From: Verrucomicrobiota bacterium
Lineage (GTDB): Bacteria > Verrucomicrobiota > Verrucomicrobiia > Limisphaerales > JACRJZ01
NCBI GenBank assembly: GCA_016219875.1
Contig: JACRJZ010000015.1
Coordinates: forward strand, 1-64,000
Direction: 5' to 3'
DNA length: 64,000 nt
Shown: piece after piece, positions 8,726-15,481 of the stretch
Layout of the letters: the number at the start of each line of letters is the position of its first letter
Position numbering within the stretch: position 1 is the stretch's first letter
Program-made: the position numbers and the translations under genes
The notes under the pieces: generated by a model
What the model saw: only the letters and a program-made list of their open reading frames with translations
What the model was told of the DNA's origin: nothing
Databases searched by the model: none

Positions 8726-8748
8726 ACTTTGAACCTTGAACCTTGAAC
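8721..8748. repeat. Heptamer array TTTGAAC, right arm of cassette 2
   Basis: TTTGAAC TTTGAAC CTTGAAC CTTGAAC, inverted relative to 8213-8240. Confidence 0.9.
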
Positions 8749-9558
8749 TCAAGGACCAACACACTTTTGATCCGCACGCCCGAAGGCATCGTCTTCGCGC
8801 AAGGGCTGGCCAGTCCGGTTTTGCGCTGCCTGGCCTGGGGCCTCGATCTCGTGTGCATCGTGACGCTCGTGCGGATCACGCAGACCGCAGTGGGGCTGCT
8901 GGCGATGTTGAGTCCCGACGTGGCGAACGCGCTGGGCATCCTGAGCTACTTCGTGGTGTCCATCGGCTACGGCATGGCGCTGGAGTGGTTCTGGCGCGGA
9001 CAAACCGTGGGCAAGAAGATCCTCCGTCTGCGGGTGGTCGATGCCCACGGCCTGCGGCTGCAATTCAGCCAGATCGCCATCCGGAACCTGCTGCGGTTCG
9101 TGGACTCGCTGCCGCTGTTCTACCTCGTGGGCGGCGTCGCGTGCCTGGTGAGCCGCCGTGGGCAACGGCTCGGCGACCTCGCGGCGAACACGGTCGTGAT
9201 CCATACACCGCGGGTGGCGCAGCCGGACCTCGACCAAATCACCGGAGGCAAGTTCAACTCCTTGCGCGAACACCCGCACTTGGAAGCGCGCCTGCGCCAG
9301 CGCGTGTCTCCGGCGGAGGCGGCGGTGGCCCTGGCCGCAGTGTTACGGAGCGACCTGCTGGGACCGGTGGAGCGGCTGGAACTGTTCGCGGAGGTGGCCA
9401 AGCACTTTCGGGGCAAGGCGCAGTTTCCCCACGAAGCCACGGATGGGCTTTCTGACGAACAGTACGTGCGCAACGTGGTGGATGTGCTGTATCGGACGCG
9501 CAGTGGAAGTGCGGGGCACGGAAAGGAAGAGAAGCGGGCGCTGGGTCTGGGCGGGTAA
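8743..9558 (+). CDS. RDD family membrane protein
   Basis: LIRTPEGIVFAQGLASPVLRCLAWGLDLVCI, WFWRGQTVGKKILRLRVVDAHG, RNLLRFVDSLPLFYLVGGV; TTG start in last heptamer uncertain. Confidence 0.85.
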   Translation: MNSRTNTLLIRTPEGIVFAQGLASPVLRCLAWGLDLVCIVTLVRITQTAVGLLAMLSPDVANALGILSYFVVSIGYGMALEWFWRGQTVGKKILRLRVVDAHGLRLQFSQIAIRNLLRFVDSLPLFYLVGGVACLVSRRGQRLGDLAANTVVIHTPRVAQPDLDQITGGKFNSLREHPHLEARLRQRVSPAEAAVALAAVLRSDLLGPVERLELFAEVAKHFRGKAQFPHEATDGLSDEQYVRNVVDVLYRTRSGSAGHGKEEKRALGLGG

Positions 9559-9706
9559 GGGGCGCGGATCGGAAAGCCGGATCGAAAGTCTTGCCAAGTG
9601 CCGTTCTGCAGGCCAGCCTCCTCTCGTCAGCGGAAGGTTCGACTGCGGGGCTTCGTTCCTCTGCGCAGGTGAGTCAAGAGATGCCAAACAAGATGACAGG
9701 ACTTCT

Positions 9707-10354
9707 ATGAAAACGATTCTCGCGACTATCGTTCTCGGATGCGCCGTCTTCGCCGCGCACGGGCAAGGGCTGGTGAGCATCAACACGGTTGGGGTGAACT
9801 CGTATATGCGATTCAGCAACATTCTCACTCGCGAGTGGGTTTCTGGAGACTCGGTCGTGGCAGGACTTTATTGGGCGTCCGACCCTGCGACGCTGGAGCG
9901 AGGTGGAGGAACCTTGGTACGGAACGGCGGCATGAACGGAACGGGACTGGCGGTTTTCAGGACTGGATCGGCCGCCGGATTCATTTCGACCGTCAGCTTT
10001 GGAGGAAACCGGCAGATTCTGGAAAGGGCGGGCCAGACAACGTTCTTTCAGCTTCGAGCGTGGAGTGCGGGCTACGACAGTTATGAGGAGGTCATGATGT
10101 CTGGCCAATCGGGCCTGGGGGTAAGCCTGGTCAGCGGATCATTGGCCACTCCGATTGTCGCCGCAGTGCCGACGTCAGACACATTGACATTTGTACCAGC
10201 GATTCCTTGGGCGCCCGGGTCTTCCAGTTCCAATCCCTACGTTGCGCTGGTCTATTTTGGGCCTGAGCCGGGACCCGTAGCTCTGCTGGGCCTTGGCCTT
10301 TTGGGTTTCATCCTTTCTCACCGCTTTCGTCGTCGTGGAGGAGGCCGCCCATAG
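9707..10354 (+). CDS. PEP-CTERM-type secreted protein
   Basis: Signal peptide MKTILATIVLGCAVFAAHG; C-term GPEPGPVALLGLGLLGFILSHRFRRRGG. Confidence 0.75.
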   Translation: MKTILATIVLGCAVFAAHGQGLVSINTVGVNSYMRFSNILTREWVSGDSVVAGLYWASDPATLERGGGTLVRNGGMNGTGLAVFRTGSAAGFISTVSFGGNRQILERAGQTTFFQLRAWSAGYDSYEEVMMSGQSGLGVSLVSGSLATPIVAAVPTSDTLTFVPAIPWAPGSSSSNPYVALVYFGPEPGPVALLGLGLLGFILSHRFRRRGGGRP

Positions 10355-10396
10355 CGACGACAACACCGCTCGCTGCTCTGTTCCTAATTCCATCCT

Positions 10397-11635
10397 GTGC
10401 CACACACCGAAATCACCGCCCGCCACTACGCCACCGGCCAGCCACTAAGGCTCGTTTGCGCGGAGGACCGGATCACCGTCATCGAAGAGGCGGCGGTGGC
10501 GCCAGAGAACTTGTGGCTCGCGCCGGCGCTCGTGGACTTGCAGGTGAACGGCTACGGCGGCGTGGATTTCCAACAGGACGGCCTGACGCTGGACGAGCTT
10601 CTCCACGCTACGCGACAACTCCGCGCCGCGGGCTGCGCCACTTGGCTGCTCACGCTCATCACAGACGAGTGGGCGAAGCTCACCGCACGGCTGCGTCATT
10701 TGCGGGCCTTGCGCGCGCAGTCCGCGGAGTTGCAGCAGGCCATCGCCGGCTGGCACATCGAAGGGCCGTTCCTTTCGGCGGAACCCGGCTTCCACGGCGC
10801 GCATCCTCCGGCGTTCATGCTGGACCCCACGCCGGCGCACGTTCACGAGCTTCGCGAGATCACCGGTGCTGACCCGCTGCTGCTCACGCTGGCACCGGAG
10901 CGCAAGGGCGCGATCGAAGCCATCGCGCTGGCCGCGTCTTTCGGCATGAAGATCAGCCTGGGCCACACGGACGCGTCTGCGGTGGTGCTGAAGGAAGCGG
11001 TGGCGGCTGGGGCGACCGGGTTCACGCATTTGGCCAACGGCTGTCCGCGTGAATTGGACCGGCACGACAACATCCTGTGGCGTGTGCTCGAACTCGCGTC
11101 CCGTAGCAGCCAACGTGAGGAGGCTCCATTCAGAGATCGGAGGTCAGAGGTCAGAAGTCAGATCAAGCATCAGAGTTTCCTTGCGTCGGCTGGTACGGAG
11201 GAGAGGCGCGGCTTGACCGTGAGTTTGATCCCTGACGGCAATCACGTTTCGCCCGCGCCGTTCCGGTTGTTTCACCGTCTGCTCGACTCAGCGGCGATTT
11301 ACTACACCACCGACGCGATGGCGGCGGCGGGCGCCGGGCCGGGTCGCTTTCGGCTGGGCGCGCTGGAAGTGGAAGTAGGCGACGACCAAATCGTGCGCCA
11401 GCCCGGCAAGACGAATTTCGCCGGCTCGGCGTTGCGGCCCATCGACGGCGTGTTCCGCGCGGCGGAAATGTTGGGATGTTCTTGGCAGGAAACGTGGCGG
11501 CGAGCCTCGGAATCACCCGCGAAGTTCATGGGTTTGGGCGAGCCGGCAGATTGGTGTCTGGTCGAGTTCGACAAATCCAACGATTGCGACGCACTGGTGA
11601 GCCTCACGGTTCTCCGCGGACCAGCGAAGGCTTGA
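10397..11635 (+). CDS. nagA: N-acetylglucosamine-6-phosphate deacetylase
   Basis: LVDLQVNGYGGVDFQ, WHIEGPFLSAEPGFHGAHP, ISLGHTDASAVVLKEAVAAGATGFTHLANG, LIPDGNHVSP, YYTTDAMAAAGAGPGRFRLG. Confidence 0.9.
   Translation: MPHTEITARHYATGQPLRLVCAEDRITVIEEAAVAPENLWLAPALVDLQVNGYGGVDFQQDGLTLDELLHATRQLRAAGCATWLLTLITDEWAKLTARLRHLRALRAQSAELQQAIAGWHIEGPFLSAEPGFHGAHPPAFMLDPTPAHVHELREITGADPLLLTLAPERKGAIEAIALAASFGMKISLGHTDASAVVLKEAVAAGATGFTHLANGCPRELDRHDNILWRVLELASRSSQREEAPFRDRRSEVRSQIKHQSFLASAGTEERRGLTVSLIPDGNHVSPAPFRLFHRLLDSAAIYYTTDAMAAAGAGPGRFRLGALEVEVGDDQIVRQPGKTNFAGSALRPIDGVFRAAEMLGCSWQETWRRASESPAKFMGLGEPADWCLVEFDKSNDCDALVSLTVLRGPAKA
11103..11196. repeat. In-frame composite palindrome plus AGAGGTC heptamers inside nagA
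   Basis: GTAGCAGCCAACGTGAGGAGGCTC (11103-11126); AGAGATC GGAGGTC AGAGGTC AGAAGTC (11132-11159); inverted TCCTTGCGTCGGCTGGTAC (11178-11196). Confidence 0.8.
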
Positions 11636-11653
11636 GAGGGGCGGCGGACGCCG

Positions 11654-12619
11654 CTACGACGGCCGCCGCCACTCCTGCTTGGGTGGCTCCGGCAAGCCGA
11701 GGGCGCGGTAGGAAGTGCGGAAATGCATCTTGGCCACCTTGGGCAGATCTTCCGCGCCGCGTTTCGCTACGAACTCCTTCGCCGCGGCATCGACTGCCGC
11801 CGAAGCGCCTTTCGGCAGTTTCATCCCGAACTGCTTTTCCATTGCGGCCAGCCGCGTGACGAATTCGTGGCGCGCCAGGATCGAGGCCGCAGCCACCGCG
11901 AGGTCTTCTTCCGCTTTGTGGCGTTGCACGAGTTCGATCTCGCGGCCCAGGCTCATCAGCGCCTTGGCCACGGTGCTTTTGTTGTGCGCAAACTGGTCGC
12001 TGATGGCGCGCACGGGCGGCGGCTGCATCTGGTAGCGCAGCAGCATGAGGTTCTCGATCACGCGCGCATGGCCCCAGGCGAGGAGGGCGTTCACGCTGCG
12101 CATCTTCGCGTAGAGACGGTTGTAGGCTTCATTGCCGATGGGCACCACGCTCACAACGCAGCCAGGCGTCTCGCGGATGAGCTTGGCCAGTTCGGCGATC
12201 TTCTTGTCGCTGGAGATGTTTTTGGAGTCGCGGATGCCGGCGTCCTGCCAAGCCTTCACGACCGACTCGTTCACGTAGGCGCCGGCGACGCAGAGTGGGC
12301 CGAAGAAGTCGCCCTTGCCGGATTCGTCCACGCCCAGGCGCGGCAGGAGCAGGTCGGGGTTCAGCACCGCTTCGTAACCGAGGCGGGCCTGTTTGAGAAT
12401 TTCCGGCTCGAGCACGAACTCAACGAACTCCTGGGTGGCTTTGCCCTGCACGACAAGTTTGCCGCTCTCGTAGAAGACCACGTTCACCTTGTCGCCTTCG
12501 CCGGCGAAGCGGGCGTAGGGCACGTCGCGCGGCTTGAAACCGTGCCCGCGCAGGTAGGCTTCGAGGGCGTCGGCTTGCCGGGCGTCCAGTTTGCAGGTGT
12601 AGGAAGTCAGCGGCTTCAC
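11654..12619 (-). CDS. rnhC: Ribonuclease HIII
   Basis: LPRLGVDESGKGDFFGPLCVAGAYVN, GIRDSKNISSDKKIAELAKLIRE, AEEDLAVAAASILARHEFV. Confidence 0.9.
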   Translation of the reverse strand: MKPLTSYTCKLDARQADALEAYLRGHGFKPRDVPYARFAGEGDKVNVVFYESGKLVVQGKATQEFVEFVLEPEILKQARLGYEAVLNPDLLLPRLGVDESGKGDFFGPLCVAGAYVNESVVKAWQDAGIRDSKNISSDKKIAELAKLIRETPGCVVSVVPIGNEAYNRLYAKMRSVNALLAWGHARVIENLMLLRYQMQPPPVRAISDQFAHNKSTVAKALMSLGREIELVQRHKAEEDLAVAAASILARHEFVTRLAAMEKQFGMKLPKGASAAVDAAAKEFVAKRGAEDLPKVAKMHFRTSYRALGLPEPPKQEWRRPS

Positions 12620-12632
12620 GGCGGCATTCTGA

Positions 12633-12660
12633 GTTCAAGGTTCAAAGTTCAAAGTTCAAA
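12633..12660. repeat. Heptamer array GTTCAAA
   Basis: GTTCAAG GTTCAAA GTTCAAA GTTCAAA, followed by degenerate TTTGAGC CTTGCAC. Confidence 0.85.
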
Positions 12661-12696
12661 GTTTGAGCCTTGCACGTCGCTGGCTATGCTGGCGTG

Positions 12697-13932
12697 ATGC
12701 GAAATGCGAACACGGCAGGCCGGGCATCGCGCCCGACTCTGAACTCCCGCGGAGAACAGAATCAAGCGCGACGCCTGTCCCGCTTGGTCGGCGCACTCCT
12801 CGGCTGGTTCAGCGCGAACGCACGCGACCTGCCGTGGCGGCGGACCCGCGACCCGTACGCCATTTGGATTTCGGAGGTCATGCTGCAGCAGACGCAGGTG
12901 AAGACGGTGATCCCGTATTGGGAGCGGTGGATGCGCGCGTTGCCGGACGTTCAGTCGCTGGCGAAGGCCACGCCAGAGAAGGTGCTCAAGCTTTGGGAGG
13001 GCCTGGGCTACTACTCGCGCGCGCACCGCCTGCGCGAAGCGGCGCAGGTCATCGTGGGCGAGCACGGCGGGAAGTTCCCCACCAGCTTCGAGGCGGTGCA
13101 GGAATTGCCGGGCGTGGGGCGTTACACCGCGGGTGCCGTGTGCAGCATGGCGTTCAACCAGCCGGCGCCGGTGCTGGACGGGAACTTGATCCGTGTCCTG
13201 ACGCGTGCGTTCGGCATTCGAGGCAACCCCAGAAGGCGCTCCGTGAGTGAACGGCTTTGGCAGATTGCCGGTCAGTTGGTCCAAAGCGCGCACCGGCTCG
13301 AAACCGTCGCGGAAACAACGAAGCAGCGTGGCGGCGGGAATGATCGCGCCGCCATTTCAGGTTCCAGGTCTGGCCCCGCGCCGGCCGGTTGGTGCTCGGC
13401 GTTGAACCAGTCGCTGATGGAACTCGGTGCGGTGGTCTGCACGCCCCGGCATCCCCGGTGCGAGGACTGCCCGATCCGGCGGCGGTGTGTGGCCTGTCGC
13501 GAAGGCTGCCAAGAGGCGTTGCCGCAACTGCCAGCGCCGCCAGCCAGCAGAAAGCGCCGTTTTGTGGTGTTTGCGGTGGAGCGGGACGGGCGCTTCCTGA
13601 TCCATCGGAGACCAAGCGGCGAAGTGAACGCGCACCTGTGGGAATTCCCCAACCTGGAGGTGTCGCGCGCGATTCCGCCCGAGGATCTGGCACGGCTGGC
13701 ACGGCAGCATTTTGGGCTTGAGGTGACGGACGTTCATCGTCTCTGCGTGCTCCGCCACTCGATCACGCGCTCCCGCATCATGGTCGAGGTGCATCTGGGA
13801 ACGGTCCCGCTGGCGAAGCCCCAAGCAAAGGCCTCGACCTGTTGGCTGGGCCTGAGCGAGATGAACCGACTCCCTTTTTCCGCCGTTCATCGGAGGATTC
13901 TGGGCCGCCTGGCCGAACGCGGACCGCGGTGA
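12697..13932 (+). CDS. mutY: A/G-specific adenine glycosylase with C-terminal NUDIX-like domain
   Basis: RDLPWRRTRDPYAIWISEVMLQQTQVKTVIPYWERWM, ELPGVGRYTAGAVCSMAF, SLMELGAVVCTPRHPRCEDCPIRRRC, NAHLWEFPNLEV. Confidence 0.92.
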   Translation: MRNANTAGRASRPTLNSRGEQNQARRLSRLVGALLGWFSANARDLPWRRTRDPYAIWISEVMLQQTQVKTVIPYWERWMRALPDVQSLAKATPEKVLKLWEGLGYYSRAHRLREAAQVIVGEHGGKFPTSFEAVQELPGVGRYTAGAVCSMAFNQPAPVLDGNLIRVLTRAFGIRGNPRRRSVSERLWQIAGQLVQSAHRLETVAETTKQRGGGNDRAAISGSRSGPAPAGWCSALNQSLMELGAVVCTPRHPRCEDCPIRRRCVACREGCQEALPQLPAPPASRKRRFVVFAVERDGRFLIHRRPSGEVNAHLWEFPNLEVSRAIPPEDLARLARQHFGLEVTDVHRLCVLRHSITRSRIMVEVHLGTVPLAKPQAKASTCWLGLSEMNRLPFSAVHRRILGRLAERGPR

Positions 13933-14119
13933 AGGAAGGCCGCTGGCAGGCTTCCCAGCGGCCAACAGGGGGGCAATCGCGGAAAATCTTTTGCGTTTCC
14001 TCTCGTTTGCAGAGGATTCGACGCAGATTTCTGTTTGACACTTAACTGGTAAAGACGGTAGAACCTCCGCGGATTCAGACTTAGCCCCTTGAGTGGGAAG
14101 AAAAAGATTGACCTAATCT

Positions 14120-15400
14120 ATGAAAAGACTCGTCGCATCTGCCGGCTTGGTAGCACTCAGTGCGTCCAGCCTCCACGCTTTGTACGCGCCGGAATTGAGC
14201 CGCATTGAAACCGGAAAACCCTGGACTGTCTCAGCGTCGCTGCGCGGTTTCTACGACGACAACTGGGCCACGTTCCCGGACATTTCGACCGCTCCCGATA
14301 AGGCCACCTGGGGGTTCGAGGCCCGGCCCTACCTCGGCTTCAATTTCCCGATGGAGCAGACGTTCGTGGGGATCAGCTACCTGAACTCCTCCCGTTTCTA
14401 TGAAGTGCGCAACAAGCCGGGCGTCGATCCGTGGGATTTTACCCACGAAGCCACGCTGCGGTTCGACCACGCCTTTTCGCCGCGCTACCAGCTCAAGGTG
14501 CGGGACGTGTTCACCTACGGGCAGGAGCCGGACACGTCGGGCATCATCAGCGCGCCACGTCGCGCCGACGCCAGCTACGTCCACAACTCTGCGAACATTA
14601 ACTTCCTGGGGCAGTTCACCGAGCGAATTGGCGGCAGCATCAGCTACAACAACCAGCTTTGGGATTACCATTCCACCGGTCGCGCCAGCTACTCAGCGCT
14701 GCTGGACCGGGTCGAGCACCAGATTCCGGTGGACATCCGGTGGCAGGTCAAACCTGAACTTGTGGCGCTGCTCGGCTACACGTTCAACATGGTGAACTAC
14801 ACCGGGGACGACTTCCTGGAGTTGGCTCCCGGAACCTTCCGCAGTTCCGATCGTGACAGCCTGGGACACTTGTTCTGGGTGGGCGCGGATTACGACGTGA
14901 CGGCCCAACTGCGCGCGGGAGCGCGCGTCGGCGCCCAGTACACGACCTACGAGCAGGCCAGCAGCGAAGACCAGATGACGCCCTACGTGGACATGCACGC
15001 GACCTACACTTACGCGGTGGGGAGCACGGCAGAACTCGGCTTCCGGCACACCATCAGTGCGACGGACATTGCTGCGGCCGACGCGGGGAATAATCATCCC
15101 ACGCTGGATCAGGAGGCCTCGGCGGTCTATCTGAACCTCAATCATCAGTTCACGCCCAAATTGAGCGCCAATGTCATGGTGCAGTATCAGTTCTCCACGC
15201 TGCACAGCGGACTCGCGAACGACGTGAACGAAAACATCCTGCTCCTGGGGCTGTTCCTGGATTACAAGTTGAACCAACACTTGGCCGTGGAGGCCGGATA
15301 CAACTACGACTGGCTCGGCTCCGACTGGCGGGTGGGCGGCGTGGACCCGCGCAGCTACGACCGCAATCGCGTGTTCCTCGGAATCCGCGCGACGTATTGA
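14120..15400 (+). CDS. Outer-membrane beta-barrel protein
   Basis: Signal peptide and repeated amphipathic beta strands with terminal aromatic residue (FLGIRATY); upstream of BY-kinase/export genes. Confidence 0.7.
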   Translation: MKRLVASAGLVALSASSLHALYAPELSRIETGKPWTVSASLRGFYDDNWATFPDISTAPDKATWGFEARPYLGFNFPMEQTFVGISYLNSSRFYEVRNKPGVDPWDFTHEATLRFDHAFSPRYQLKVRDVFTYGQEPDTSGIISAPRRADASYVHNSANINFLGQFTERIGGSISYNNQLWDYHSTGRASYSALLDRVEHQIPVDIRWQVKPELVALLGYTFNMVNYTGDDFLELAPGTFRSSDRDSLGHLFWVGADYDVTAQLRAGARVGAQYTTYEQASSEDQMTPYVDMHATYTYAVGSTAELGFRHTISATDIAAADAGNNHPTLDQEASAVYLNLNHQFTPKLSANVMVQYQFSTLHSGLANDVNENILLLGLFLDYKLNQHLAVEAGYNYDWLGSDWRVGGVDPRSYDRNRVFLGIRATY

Positions 15401-15444
15401 GCGGATTTTGAACACTATTTGAGTTAACTCATCAAAAGATGCTG

Positions 15445-15477
15445 GGAGGCTGGACGATGTCGGCCAGCCTCCTTTTT
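15445..15477 (+). terminator. Intrinsic terminator / attenuator-like hairpin
   Basis: GGAGGCTGG-10 nt-CCAGCCTCC followed by TTTTT; ATG of the next gene 5 nt downstream. Confidence 0.75.
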
Positions 15478-15481
15478 AATT

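Noticed and set aside
3327-8748. A diversity-generating retroelement (Avd-like proteins present)
   Set aside because: No reverse transcriptase, template/variable repeat pair or mutated-adenine pattern was seen in the window; the proteins only resemble the broader four-helix-bundle family.
13938-13962. GGCCGCTGG/CCAGCGGCC hairpin after mutY as a terminator
   Set aside because: Good stem but no U-tract; insufficient to call.
14035-14062. TTGACA-like promoter upstream of the beta-barrel gene
   Set aside because: The -35-like box is good but the -10 element is weak and sigma preferences here are unknown.
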